64,000 nt of DNA from Phytohabitans flavus (GTDB lineage Bacteria; Actinomycetota; Actinomycetes; Mycobacteriales; Micromonosporaceae), in the NCBI RefSeq assembly GCF_011764545.1, contig NZ_AP022870.1, forward strand, positions 5,192,001 to 5,256,000, written 5' to 3'. Of the stretch, positions 17,894 to 27,820 are shown in pieces (position 1 is the first letter of the stretch; each line of letters opens with the position of its first letter). The position numbers were made by a program, and so were the translations under genes. The notes below the pieces were generated by a model. The model worked only from the letters and a program-made list of their open reading frames with translations. It was not told where the DNA came from and made no database searches.

Positions 17894-19087
17894 TCAGGCG
17901 GTTACCGCGGCCTTGAGGTCGTCGGCGCGGTCCGTGTTCTCCCAGGTCAGGTCGGGCACCTCGCGGCCGAAGTGGCCGTAAGCCGCGGTCTGCCGGTAGA
18001 TCGGGCGCAACAGGTGCAGATCGCGGATGATCGCGGCCGGGCGCAGGTCGAAGACCTCGTGGATGGCCTTCTCGATGCGCTCCACCGGCACCGCCTCCGT
18101 GCCGAACGTCTCCACGAAGAGGCTCACCGGGTGGGCCTTGCCGATCGCGTACGCCACCTGGGCCTCGACCCGCTCGGCAAGGCCCGCCGCCACGACGTTC
18201 TTCGCGACCCACCGCATCGCGTACGCGGCGGAACGGTCAACCTTGGACGGATCCTTGCCCGAGAACGCGCCGCCGCCGTGCCGCGCGTACCCGCCGTACG
18301 TGTCGACGATGATCTTCCGGCCGGTCAGTCCCGCGTCGCCCATCGGGCCACCGATCTCGAAGCGGCCGGTCGGGTTGACCAGCAGCCGGTAGCCCTCGGT
18401 CTCCAGGCCCAGGCCCTCCAGCTCCGGGGCGATCACCTGGTCGCGCACGTCCGGTGTCAGCAGCGACTCCAGCGAGATGTCCGGCGCGTGCTGGCTCGAG
18501 ACGACCACCGTGTCCAGGCGCACCGGGCGCAGCCCGTCGTACTCGATCGTCACCTGGGTCTTGCCGTCCGGCCGCAGGTACGGGATCGTGCCGTCCTTGC
18601 GCACCGCCGACAGCCGGCGCGCGAGGCGGTGGGCCAGCGCGATCGGCAGCGGCATCAGCTCCGGCGTCTCCGAGCAGGCGAAGCCGAACATCATGCCCTG
18701 GTCACCGGCACCCTGCGCGTCCAGCGCGCTCTCCGAGCCCTCGGCGCGCAGCTCGAACGCGTTGTCCACGCCCTGCGCGATGTCCGGCGACTGCGAGCCG
18801 ATGCTGATGCTCACGCCGCAGGAAGCGCCGTCGAAGCCCTTCTTCGACGAGTCGTACCCGATCCCCAGGATCGTCTCGCGCACGATCGTGGGGATGTCCG
18901 CGTACGCCTGCGTGGTGACCTCACCGGCGACATGGACCTGACCGGTCGTGATCAACGTCTCCACCGCGACCCGGCTCCGTGGGTCCTGGGCGAGCAGGGC
19001 ATCCAGGACCCCGTCACTGATCTGGTCAGCGATCTTGTCCGGGTGGCCCTCCGTGACCGACTCGGACGTGAACAAACGACGCGCCAC
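17894..19087 (-). CDS. metK: S-adenosylmethionine synthetase
   Basis: 397 aa, full length. Methionine and ATP-site motifs are all present: TEGHPDKIADQISD, GAGDQGMMFGFA, and GGGAFSGKDPSKVDRSAAYA with the flexible-loop region between. It makes SAM from methionine and ATP in the cytoplasm. It is monocistronic here, with no SAM-riboswitch-like structure apparent in the 70 bp upstream. Confidence 0.97.
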   Translation of the reverse strand: MARRLFTSESVTEGHPDKIADQISDGVLDALLAQDPRSRVAVETLITTGQVHVAGEVTTQAYADIPTIVRETILGIGYDSSKKGFDGASCGVSISIGSQSPDIAQGVDNAFELRAEGSESALDAQGAGDQGMMFGFACSETPELMPLPIALAHRLARRLSAVRKDGTIPYLRPDGKTQVTIEYDGLRPVRLDTVVVSSQHAPDISLESLLTPDVRDQVIAPELEGLGLETEGYRLLVNPTGRFEIGGPMGDAGLTGRKIIVDTYGGYARHGGGAFSGKDPSKVDRSAAYAMRWVAKNVVAAGLAERVEAQVAYAIGKAHPVSLFVETFGTEAVPVERIEKAIHEVFDLRPAAIIRDLHLLRPIYRQTAAYGHFGREVPDLTWENTDRADDLKAAVTA

Positions 19088-19160
19088 GACACCATCCCCT
19101 TGCTCAGAGCTTTATCCGAGCGTAGAGGCCCATGCCGCGGCACGAGACGCGATCCGTGCG

Positions 19161-19583
19161 CTACCGGGGCAGCGCCTGCTGAAGCTCCGCGCGCAGTGCC
19201 GGCGTCAGCATCTCACCGGCCTGTTTGGCCAGCCGCGCCATCTCGTAGCCCACCACCCCGATGTCGGCGTCACCCGCGGCGAGGGTGGCCAGGATCGAGC
19301 CGTCCCGGACCGCCATCACCAGGAAGTAGCCCCGGCCCAGCTCCACCACGGTCTGCTTGACCACGTCGTTGTCGAACATCTGTGCCGCGCCGGTGGTGAT
19401 GCTCATCAGACCCGAGGTCACGGCGGCCAGCTTGTCGGCGTGGTCGCGGGGCAGATGGTCGGAGACCGCGATGAGAAGGCCGTCGGAGGAGACGACAATC
19501 GCATGAGCCACGCCAGGCGTGCGTTCGGCGAACGCGCTGACCAGCCAGCTCAGATCACGGGCATCTTGACTGAGCTCACTCAC
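19161..19583 (-). CDS. Roadblock/LC7 domain protein (CvnB-like)
   Basis: 140 aa from the GTG at 19583: LSWLVSAFAERTPGVAHAIV then SSDGLLIAVSDHL and the VMAVRDGSILATLAAGDADIGVVGYEM core of roadblock proteins. In actinomycetes these are CvnB components that pair with a NIT/HAMP histidine-kinase-like CvnA, a DUF742 protein and a small GTPase. Here it follows the CvnA-like gene with a GTGA overlap, but the DUF742 and GTPase genes are absent; metK comes next. Confidence 0.88.
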   Translation of the reverse strand: MSELSQDARDLSWLVSAFAERTPGVAHAIVVSSDGLLIAVSDHLPRDHADKLAAVTSGLMSITTGAAQMFDNDVVKQTVVELGRGYFLVMAVRDGSILATLAAGDADIGVVGYEMARLAKQAGEMLTPALRAELQQALPR

Positions 19584-22167
19584 GGTTGTTTCGCCTCCTG
19601 CTCGATCGTTCGCATCACGTCGTCGCTGTCCTCCGCTTCGGCCCGGCGGACACCGCTGTAGTACTGGGAAAGCATGTTGCCCACGGCCTCGGGGTCCGGC
19701 TCCACCCGCGAGGTCGGTACCGACGCCGGCCGCGGCTCGTCGCCGACGGGCGGAAGCTGCGCCATCGGTACGCGCAGCGGCAGGCCGTTGGCCATCGTGC
19801 CCCCGATGACGGGTACGGACGGCGGGGTCGGGCCGCCGGGACCGGTGGTGGCCGGCGGGGTGGCGGGTGCGCCGTTGAGCCCGCCCGAGCGGCCACCGCC
19901 TTGGCGCGACCACCACGTGCTGCCGGTCTCGGTCGCGGTGGCGCCGACGGACTTGAGCACGTCCTCGGCGCGGGTCGGCGCGTGCCGGACGCGGGTCACG
20001 GCGCGCAGCTCGGCGGCCGGCAGGGCCGGGAGCGCGGGTGCGTGTACCCGTACCGGTGCCGGGCTCGCCGGCGCGGCGGCCAGGCGCAGCTCGCGGGCGA
20101 CCGAGTCGGGTACGGCGGCAACCGCGGCGAGCGCCGGGCGGGCGGCCGGCTCGGGCAGCGCGCGAGCGGGCGGGGCCGGCGCGAGCAGGCTCGGGGGCAG
20201 CCAGACCGTGGCGACGATGCCGCGCTCGGCGGCGACGAGCCGCACCCGGATCGAGTGCCGCGCGGCCAGGTGGCTGACCACGAAAAGGCCCATCCGCTCG
20301 GAGGCGGCGACGTCGGCGGCGGGCGGCTCGGCGAGCAGCGCGTTTGCCTCCTCCACCGCCGTCTCGCTCATGCCGAGGCCCTCGTCGACGATTTCCACCG
20401 AGGCGGTACGGCCGCTGGCCGAGCGGGTGGTCATCCTCACCTGGGTGAACGGCGCGGAGAAGTTCGTCGCGTTCTCCAGCAGCTCGGCGAGCAGGTGGAC
20501 GACGTCGGCGACGGCGTGGCCGATCACGTACAGGTTGTCGACGGCCTCGTGCCGTACCCGCGGGTACTGCTCGATCTCGGCGGCGGCGGCCATGGCCACG
20601 GTGGAGAGCGCGACCGGCTCGTTCCACCGGCGGCTGGACTCGGTACCGGCGAGGACCAGCAGGCTCTCGTCGTTCCGGCGCATGCGGGCGGCGAGGTGGT
20701 CGAGCTTGAAGAGGTTGGCGAGCTGGTCCGGGTCGCCCTCCTCGCGCTCCAGCTCGTCGAGGAGCTCGAGCTGCCGCTCGACGAGCACCTGGCTGCGGCG
20801 GGCCAGGTTGACGAACATCGCGTTGACGTTGCGCCGCATGACCGCCTGCTCGACGGCGAGCTCGACCGCGCTGCGGTGTACGGCGACGAACGCCTCGGCC
20901 ACCTCGCCCACCTCGTCCATCGAGCGCACTGCCGAGGGTGGGACTTCGATCTTGGGTACACCGTGGCCGACCCCGCGCAGCCGTTCGATCGCGTCGGGCA
21001 GCTCGTCCTGGGCGACGTGCAGCGCGTGGCGGCGCAGCTCGCGCAGGGAACTGGCCACGGACCGACCGATCAGGACCGAGATGACCAGGGCGATCAGGAG
21101 TACGGCGAGCACCGAGCCGGCGACCAGCAGCGTCCGCCGCAGCTGGTCGGCACTGCGGTCACCGGCCACCTTCACCGCGTCGGCGAGCACACCGGACTCG
21201 ACCTGGCGGAGCAGGTCGTGCCGGTCCTGGCTCAGCGACCACCAGCGGAACGGCTCGAGCACCTTCGCGTCGCCGCTACCCGTGGCGATCGTGGTCTGCT
21301 CCATCGCGACCGCGGCGCCGAACTTGGGGTCGGCCGCGGCCTGCTCGTACCGCAGGACCTGCTCGGTGGTGGCCGCGACCCGGAAGTCGGCGAGCGCGGT
21401 GAGCTGCTGTGCCCGCAGGTCGGTCAGCTCGACCTGGTCGGTGGGGCCGTACGCGCCGGCGCTGCCGGCCGCGAACAGGCGGGCGCGCAGTCGGGAGCCG
21501 ATCTCCTTGATCCGGGCCAGCTCGACGTACCGCAGCACCATCTCGGTGAGCTCGGGCCGCTCGACACCGGGCGTGGGCTGGGCCAGCAGGGTGAGGAGCG
21601 TGTCGATCGTGCGGCTGTAGTTGCCGATCACGGTGTCCGCGCCAACCGCGCCGCTGGCCGCCGCGCCGCGGAGCGTGGACAGGTCGTCGACCGCGTCGCG
21701 GGCCCGCTTCAAGGCGATCTGCCAAGCGGCGTCACCCCGGCGAGCGAATCGGCCGCCTCGCGGAAGTCGGCGGCGGAGCGGTCCACCGACACGTAGTACT
21801 GCCGGATGTCCGCGGTGACCTCGTTGGCGCTCGTCTTCTTGGCTTGCAGCGCGGCAAGGTTGCCGGCGGTACGGTCGCGCTCGCTCTGTAGGTCGTGGAC
21901 GAGCGTGGTGACCTGCTGGCCGAGCGCCACCTGGTCGGCGAACTCGTCGAGCACCGTGGCCTGGCCGACCAGCGCGCCGGTCTGCACGCCGGCGACCACC
22001 ATAAATGCCACCGAAGGGATGACGAGCACCATCGCGAGCTTGGTGCGCATTCGCCAATCCCGGACCCGCAACCGCGAACGCCGCCGATGTGGGATAACCC
22101 GGACATCGAGCCGCCTGCGGTGTCGCGGAACCGTCCGGTCCGACGGCTCCGGGGCAGCAGCGACCAC
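19580..22167 (-). CDS. NIT/HAMP sensor histidine-kinase-like protein (CvnA-like), frame broken once near 21730
   Basis: Repaired product about 862 aa. N-terminal membrane helix (LAMVLVIPSVAFMVVAGVQT), an extracytoplasmic nitrate/nitrite-sensing-type helical domain, a second helix (LLVAGSVLAVLLIALVISVL), HAMP, then a coiled helix (RRSQVLVERQLELLDELERE) and a HATPase domain with N-box ELLENATNFSAP and G-boxes DEGLGM and GLFVVSHLAA. The C-terminus is long, disordered and Pro-rich. GTG 22167 has a strong GGGGGAGG site. Around 21729-21735 the frame shifts between ADSLAGVTP and AWQIALKRARDAV; one base is missing. It pairs with the roadblock gene. Confidence 0.88.
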
Positions 22168-22338
22168 GCCTCCCCCTTACCTCGTACCCGGCCTGCCGAG
22201 GAGCGGAGTCCATCCAATCAGGCACGGGAGCCGTGTCAACGCCACGACCAGCGACAAGTTCACGAACGATACAGCGGCTGACCGGATCTTGCCGGTACCG
22301 CCGAGGGGGGCTCCTCCATCCGGACGATGGCGTCCGGG

Positions 22339-23685
22339 TCAGCGACCCGCCGGAGCCGCCGGGATCAGGCCGGCGGCGAGCAGCGCGGCCCCCACGGCGC
22401 CCACCTCCGGGTTGTCCACATGGCGTACCGTCCGCGGCGCCAGGGCTACCTGGAACGCGCGGCGCCACCACGGTTGGGCCGCCATCGCGCCGCCGCCCAG
22501 CACGACCTCGGTGGCGCCGTCCACAGTGGACTCCAGAGTGGCCAGGTCACGCGCGACCATTTCGCACACACCGTCCATCAGCCCGGCGAAGATCTCGGCC
22601 GGCGTGGTCGAGAAGGACAGCCCGGACAGCGCGCCAGCACCGGAGGGCGCGGTACCGGGTGGACGGTCGCCGCCGAGCCGCGGATCGGCCCGCACCTCGG
22701 TCTTCCCCGGTGCGATCGGGGCCAGCGCCTGCTCCAGCGCCTCGCCGAGGGGCAGTTGGAGCGTCTTCTTGGCCCAGGCGAAGAGGTTGCCGCCGGCTGA
22801 GTACGCCGCGCCGGTCACGATCCGCTCGTGGTCCACCCGGTAACGCCACACCAAGGCGGGCAGCGGGGGCAGCGGCGCGCCCGGCGGCACCGGCTGTACC
22901 AGGCGGACCGCGGCCGACGTGCCGACCGTGACCGCGGCGTGGCTCGGCTCGAAGCAGCCGGTGCCCACGTTGGACGCGGCGCCGTCGCCGACCGGTGGCG
23001 TCCAGGGCACGACCGCGAGGGCGGGCCAGCGGCGGGCGTACTCAGGGCGCAGTCGCCCCAGCCAGCCGGCCGGCGCCAGCGGCGGCACCTCGGCCCGGGT
23101 GACGCCGGCGATGGCCAGCGCTTCGTCGTCCCAGTCGAGCGCGGCCAGGTCGAGCATGCCGGTGCCGGAGGCCTGGGACACCGACATCGGCGCCTCGGTG
23201 AGCAGCGCGCCGAGCACGTACTCGGGCAGCCCGGTGAACAGGAACAGCCCTGGCCCGGCGCTCGCCCGCAGCCAGGGCAGCTTGACCGTCCAGTAGAAGC
23301 GGTGCCACCACGCGCCGGTGCGCTGGTGGAACGCGTCCGGGTCGGCTGGCCCGGTGACGCCCGGCGGCGGCGTGGGGCGGGTGTCGAGCCAGGTGACCAG
23401 CGGCCCGAGCGGTACGCCGGACTTGTCGAGCGGTACCACCGAGTGCCACAGGGAGGACACGGCCACCAGCCGCACGCCGTCGAGGTGCCCGGCCGCGGCC
23501 AGCTCGTCCACGCAGTCGATCAGCGCGGTCAGGTACGCCGTCGCGTCGAGCGTGGCCGCGCCGCTGTCGTCGACCGCCACCTCCACAGACCGGCGGGCCA
23601 GTGCCCCGGCCACCGGGACCGCCGCGTCGTCCAGCACGAGTCCGCGTACCGACGACGTGCCGAGGTCAAGCGCGAGAATGCTCAT
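22339..23685 (-). CDS. FGGY-family carbohydrate kinase (gluconate kinase-like)
   Basis: 448 aa. The first domain opens with LALDLGTSSVRGLVLDD (ATP-phosphate loop), DTRP and WL motifs follow, and the C-terminal domain has the FGGY adenosine motif region (TTPAEIFAGLMDGVCEM, then VVLGGGAMAAQPWW). The sugar substrate cannot be fixed; gluconate or a related sugar acid/polyol is likely from the overall type. ATG 23685 is chosen, since an in-frame start at 23835 runs through the divergent leader region. It is divergent from the anthranilate synthase unit. Confidence 0.85.
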   Translation of the reverse strand: MSILALDLGTSSVRGLVLDDAAVPVAGALARRSVEVAVDDSGAATLDATAYLTALIDCVDELAAAGHLDGVRLVAVSSLWHSVVPLDKSGVPLGPLVTWLDTRPTPPPGVTGPADPDAFHQRTGAWWHRFYWTVKLPWLRASAGPGLFLFTGLPEYVLGALLTEAPMSVSQASGTGMLDLAALDWDDEALAIAGVTRAEVPPLAPAGWLGRLRPEYARRWPALAVVPWTPPVGDGAASNVGTGCFEPSHAAVTVGTSAAVRLVQPVPPGAPLPPLPALVWRYRVDHERIVTGAAYSAGGNLFAWAKKTLQLPLGEALEQALAPIAPGKTEVRADPRLGGDRPPGTAPSGAGALSGLSFSTTPAEIFAGLMDGVCEMVARDLATLESTVDGATEVVLGGGAMAAQPWWRRAFQVALAPRTVRHVDNPEVGAVGAALLAAGLIPAAPAGR

Positions 23686-23737
23686 CGCCGCCACCGTATC
23701 TGTATCTACCGAAACCCCGACGTGTAAACTCCCGCAC

Positions 23738-23800
23738 ATGTCCGCGCGCCTGAATTCCTGGTGGCGCCGCCAACCCGGCGGCCCGACCACCCGCGCGTAG
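23738..23800 (+). CDS. Trp leader peptide (20 aa)
   Basis: A 20-codon frame, MSARLNSWW then RRQPGGPTTRA, with two tandem Trp codons at 23759-23764, lies 115 bp before the anthranilate synthase gene. Short peptides with tandem Trp before a fused anthranilate synthase gene are known from Streptomyces trp attenuation. A Trp-starved ribosome would stall on segment 1 of the attenuator described at 23766-23833. The ribosome site is weak. Confidence 0.8.
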   Translation: MSARLNSWWRRQPGGPTTRA

Positions 23801-23833
23801 CTGATACCCACGCGGCCGCCACATAAGGCGGCC
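23766..23833 (+). promoter_or_regulatory. Transcription attenuator with four mutually exclusive segments
   Basis: Segment 1 GCCGCC (23766-23771), segment 2 GGCGGCC (23777-23783), segment 3 GGCCGCC (23814-23820), segment 4 GGCGGCC (23827-23833). 1:2 can form with a 5-nt loop, 3:4 is a 7-bp stem with loop ACATAA, and 2:3 is an exact 7-bp complement. With stalling at the Trp codons (23759-23764), segment 1 is masked and 2:3 (antiterminator) would win over 3:4. There is no U-run after segment 4. Confidence 0.75.
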
Positions 23834-23915
23834 ACGGCGTGATGTCAGAAAGCTCGAGCATTCCGACGCACCGGTTGTCCGCCCGAGGCGGCCCCCGGAC
23901 CGGAGGAATGTACGG

Positions 23916-25784
23916 ATGGATCTTCTGACCCTGCTCGACCCGGCTCAACCACGCCCTTTCGCGCTGCTGCGTCGCGAGGGCGCGGCGCATATCGAGATCT
24001 TCACCGGCGACCTGACCAGCGTCGACCGGCTCGCCGACATCCCTTTGCCGGCCGGGCACCAGGGCCCGGCCACGCTCGCGCTGGTGCCGTACCGGCAGAT
24101 CACCGAACGCGGTTTCGCCTGCGTCGACGACGGCACGCCCCTGGAGTGCCTGGCCATCCGCTCGTACGGTGAGGTGCCGCTCGCCGCCGCGCTGGCCCTG
24201 CTGCCGGACACGCCCGAGGTGGCCAGGGACGGCGGTTTCGACATCTCCGACGAGGAGTACGCGGCGACGGTCGGCGCCGTACTGCGGGACGAGATCGGCC
24301 ATGGCGAGGGGGCCAACTTCGTCATCCACCGCACGTTCACCGCCACGGTCGACGAGCCGCTGCGGGCCGCGCTCGCCGCGTTCCGGCGGCTGCTTGTCGC
24401 AGAGCGCGGGGCTTACTGGACGTTCCTCGTGCACACCGGTACCCGCACGCTTGTCGGCGCCACCCCGAGCGGCACGTCAGCGTCGAGGACGGCCTGGTGA
24501 TGATGAACCCGATCAGCGGCACATTCCGCCACCCGGACGGTCCCGCCGAGCGGGAGGCGCTGCTGGAGTTCCTGGCCGACCCCAAGGAGATCGACGAGCT
24601 GTACATGGTGCTCGACGAGGAGCTCAAGATGATGGCCACCGTCGCCGACCACGGTGGCCAGGTCGTCGGCCCGTACCTGAAGGAGATGGCGCATCTCACC
24701 CACACCGAGTACCTGCTGGCCGGGCGGGGCTCGCGGGATGTGCGGGAGGTGCTGCGCGAGACGATGTTCGCGCCGACGGTCACCGGCAGCCCGATCGAGA
24801 ACGCGTTCCGGGTGATCGCCCGCCACGAGGGGCGGGGGCGGCGGTACTACGCGGGCGTGCTCGCGCTGCTCGGCCACGACGCCGACGGCCGGCAGACGCT
24901 GGACGCGCCGATCCTCATCCGCACCGCGGAGATCACCCCCGACGGGGTGCTGCGGGTGCCGGTGGGCGCCACGCTGGTACGCCACTCGACTGCCGAGGGC
25001 GAGGTCGCCGAGACGCACACCAAGGCGGCGGGTGTGCTCGCGGCGCTGGGTCTGCGGCCGGCGGCGGCACCGCGTCCCTCCGGCGAGTCGGGGGTACAGC
25101 TGTCGGCCGACCCGGACGTGCGGGCCGCGCTGACCGCACGCAACGAGCGGCTGGCCCGCTTCTGGCTGGACGAGCGGGGCCCGGTGGCGATCCCGGCGAC
25201 GGCTCGGCGGGCGCTGATCGTGGACGCCGAAGACACGTTCACCGGCATGCTGGCGCACCAGATGCGGTGGCTGGGGCACGACGTCACGCGGCGGCCGTGG
25301 ACCGACCCCGGCTCGCTGGAGGAGTTCGACCTCGTCGTGGCCGGCCCGGGTCCGGGCGACCCGACCTCCCCGACGACGTCAAGATGCGCGCGATGCGGGC
25401 GGTGATCACCGCGCGGCTGCGCAGCGGGCGGCCACTGCTCGCGGTCTGCCTCGGCCACCAGCTGCTGTGCGGGCTGCTCGGGCTTGACCTGCACCGGCGG
25501 GACGCGCCGTACCAGGGGCTCCAGCGCGAGGTGGACCTCTTCGGCCGGACGCGGCGGGTGGGCTTCTACTCCACGTTCACCGCGCTGTCGCCGGTCGGCG
25601 CGCTGACCACGCCGTACGGGCCGATCGAGCTGGCCCGCGACCCGGCGGACGGCGCGGTGCACGCGATGCGGGGGGCGGCGTTCGCGGGCGTGCAGTTCCA
25701 CCCGAGTCGGTACTGAGCCAGGACGGGCTCGCGGTGCTGGCGGATCTGCTGCAAGCATTGACGGAGGTACCTTCCGTCCATTAG
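23916..25784 (+). CDS. trpE: Fused anthranilate synthase (TrpE-TrpG type), frame broken three times
   Basis: Repaired product about 623 aa. The TrpE part contains RTFTATVDEPL, GAYWTFLVHTGTRTLVGATP, the EMAHLTHTEYLLAGRGSRDV stretch and VTGSPIENAFRVI...GRRYYAGVLAL chorismate-enzyme motifs; the C-terminal glutaminase part has AGPGPGDPTSP, catalytic C in AVCLGHQLLCG and FHPESV. It converts chorismate and glutamine to anthranilate; fused forms also occur as PhzE in phenazine clusters, but the Trp leader and the lack of phz genes favour tryptophan supply. Frames break at C-runs 24463-24466, 25368-25371 and 25701-25703, each lacking one C. The stop is at 25782-25784. ATG 23916 follows GGAGGA. Confidence 0.9.
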
Positions 25785-25825
25785 ACAGGTAATCTAACTT
25801 ACCTTCTCCACCGCCGGGAGTAGCC

Positions 25826-27781
25826 ATGCGCCGATCTCTGCTCGCCATCGCGCTCCTCGCGGGCACACTCGTCACCGGCCCGGCGGCGGTCACCGCCGGG
25901 CCGGCCCCCGCGGGCGCCACCGGCCACATCCGGGTCGACCAGGTCGGGTATGCGACGGGCGAGGCCAAGCGGGCCTACCTGATGACCGCCGCACCCGCCG
26001 GCGACGCCCGCTTCGCTGTGCTGGACCAGCGCGGGCGCACCGTCCACAGCGGACGGATCGAAGCCAGCGCGGGCGCGTGGAGCGCGGCGTACGGCGCGGT
26101 GCACCCGATCGACCTGACCGCGGTCCGCACCCCAGGGGTGTACCGGCTGCGCGTCTCCGGTGGCGTACGGGCCGAATCGCCGGTGTTCCGGGTGGACAGT
26201 CCGAAGCGGCTCTTCGCCCCGCTGCTCGCCGACACGGTCAACTTCTTCCAGGTGCAGCGGGACGGCGCCGACGTGATCCCCGGCGAGCTGGACCGCAAGC
26301 CGTCGCACCTGACCGACCGGCGGGCCACCGTGTACGAGCCACCGGTCTTCACCGGCGACGGCGGCGACGTGCCGGCGGCGCCGCTTCAGCCGCGGGCCGG
26401 CGCTGGCCCGGTCGACGTCGAGGGCGGCTGGTTCGACGCCGGTGACTTCGTGAAGTTCACGCACGCCTCGGCGTACGCGCTGACCCAGCTGCTGTACGTG
26501 CAGCGGGAGACCGGCGGGCCCCGGACGCTCCGCGGCGAGACCGCCTTCGGGCTGCGCTGGCTGGACAAGATGTGGGACGGGCGCACGCTGTACGTGCAGG
26601 TCGGCATCGGCACGGGCAGCGAGGAGTTCGGCTTCCTCGGCGACCACGACGTGTGGCGGCTGCCCGAGGCCGACGACGCGCTGGAGATTGGCCCCGGGGC
26701 TGGCTCAACCCGGGGCTGGGCGCGGAGCGACCAGCCCGGATTGAGCCGGCAGCCGGGGCCGAAGCGAGCGGAGCGAGCCAACAAGCAGAGCCCGGGCGAC
26801 GAGTACCAGTTCATCAAGTACCGCCCGGTCTTCCCCGCCGCGCCGGCCGGGGAGAAGGTGAGCCCCAACCTCGCCGGGCGGGTGTCGGCCGCGTTCGCCC
26901 TCGCTGCCCAGCTGGCCGCCGAGCGGGGCGACAAGGCGGCCGCGCGGCGGTGGCTGGCCGAGGGCGCTTCCCTGTACGGCCAGGCCCGCACCACCGACGT
27001 CGGCGAGCTTGTCACCGCGTTCCCGCACGCGTACTACCCGGAGGACTCCTGGCAGGACGACATGGAGCTCGGCGCCACCCAGCTCGCGCTCGCCGCCCGC
27101 GCGCTCGGCGACCCGCGCGCCGGCCGGTGGGTCCGCGAGGCGGCCGGGTGGGCCCGCGCCTACCTGGACACGCAGCCGTGGGACACGCTCAACCTGTACG
27201 ACACGAGCGCGCTCGCCCACGCCGACCTGGTGCCGCTGCTGCGCGGCGACGCCCTCGCCGGCGAGCTCGTCGCGGACCTGCGGCGGCAGCTGGACAGCGG
27301 GGTCGCGGCAGCGGCCGACCACCCCTTCGGCCACGCGGTCGACGTCACCCAGTTCGACGCGGCGACCCGCAGCTTCGGGTACGCGGCCACGGCCCACCTC
27401 TACCGCGACCTCACCGGCTCGCGGGAGTACGACGCGTTCGGCACCCGGCAGCGCAACTTCGCGCTCGGCGCCAACGCGTGGGGCACCTCGTTGATGATCG
27501 GCGCCGGTACGACGTACCCGCAGTGCCCGCAGCACCAGGTCGCCAACCTGGCCGGACTCCCCCGCGGCGCGGTGGTCAACGGGCCGAACGGCGCGGAGAA
27601 CTTCGAGTTCATCGGCATCCCGGACGGCGCGAACGCGTGCCCGGCAGACGGGATCAACCGGTTCGCCGCGTACGACCGGCCGGACGCGCGCTACCTCGAC
27701 GACGTACGGGCCTGGCCGAGCTCGGAGCCGGCGATCGACTTCACCGCGACGGCGGCGCTCGCCTTCGCGCTCTCGGAGTAG
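25826..27781 (+). CDS. Secreted GH9 endoglucanase with N-terminal Ig-like domain
   Basis: 651 aa. Signal peptide (LLAIALLAGTLVTGPAAVTA), CelD_N-type Ig-like domain (about 33-125, IRVDQVGYATGEAKRAYLMT), then the (alpha/alpha)6 GH9 domain with the catalytic-base motif GGWFDAGDFVKF near residue 205 and the C-terminal acid region SSEPAIDFTATAAL. The second ligand block SFGYAATAHLYRDLTGSREYDAF and AENFEFIG are present. A palindromic, in-frame 33-residue stretch (about residues 289-322) has no place in the fold (see feature at 26690). No carbohydrate-binding module. It lies 41 bp after the trpE stop, with TTAGA-N7-TCTAA at 25781-25797 in between. Confidence 0.93.
   Translation: MRRSLLAIALLAGTLVTGPAAVTAGPAPAGATGHIRVDQVGYATGEAKRAYLMTAAPAGDARFAVLDQRGRTVHSGRIEASAGAWSAAYGAVHPIDLTAVRTPGVYRLRVSGGVRAESPVFRVDSPKRLFAPLLADTVNFFQVQRDGADVIPGELDRKPSHLTDRRATVYEPPVFTGDGGDVPAAPLQPRAGAGPVDVEGGWFDAGDFVKFTHASAYALTQLLYVQRETGGPRTLRGETAFGLRWLDKMWDGRTLYVQVGIGTGSEEFGFLGDHDVWRLPEADDALEIGPGAGSTRGWARSDQPGLSRQPGPKRAERANKQSPGDEYQFIKYRPVFPAAPAGEKVSPNLAGRVSAAFALAAQLAAERGDKAAARRWLAEGASLYGQARTTDVGELVTAFPHAYYPEDSWQDDMELGATQLALAARALGDPRAGRWVREAAGWARAYLDTQPWDTLNLYDTSALAHADLVPLLRGDALAGELVADLRRQLDSGVAAAADHPFGHAVDVTQFDAATRSFGYAATAHLYRDLTGSREYDAFGTRQRNFALGANAWGTSLMIGAGTTYPQCPQHQVANLAGLPRGAVVNGPNGAENFEFIGIPDGANACPADGINRFAAYDRPDARYLDDVRAWPSSEPAIDFTATAALAFALSE
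26690..26760. repeat. Palindromic repeat inserted in frame inside the GH9 gene
   Basis: Inner arms GGCTCAACCCGGGGCTGG (26702-26719) and CCAGCCCGGATTGAGCC (26731-26747) pair nearly perfectly, and the outer GGCCCCGG (26690-26697) pairs with CCGGGGCC (26753-26760). The inserted stretch continues with an AGCGAGCGGAGCGAGC segment to about 26790 and keeps the reading frame, adding roughly 33 residues rich in Arg, Ser, Pro and Gly. Flanks GCCCCGGGGC and GCCCGGGCG look like a duplicated target. Confidence 0.65.
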
Positions 27782-27794
27782 CCTCTTGCCGAGC

Positions 27795-27816
27795 TAACTC
27801 TTCCTATATAGAGTTA
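27795..27816. promoter_or_regulatory. Inverted repeat before the 27821 gene
   Basis: TAACTC at 27795-27800 and GAGTTA at 27811-27816 with a 10-nt spacer (TTCCTATATA) that resembles a -10 box, ending four bases before the ATG. This is a likely operator-promoter for a leaderless transcript. Confidence 0.4.
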
Positions 27817-27820
27817 CCGC

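Noticed and set aside
19088..19160. SAM riboswitch before metK
   Set aside because: The short upstream space shows no conserved SAM-riboswitch helices.
23916..25784. Phenazine cluster based on the fused anthranilate synthase
   Set aside because: No other phz genes are near, and the Trp leader with attenuator indicates tryptophan control.
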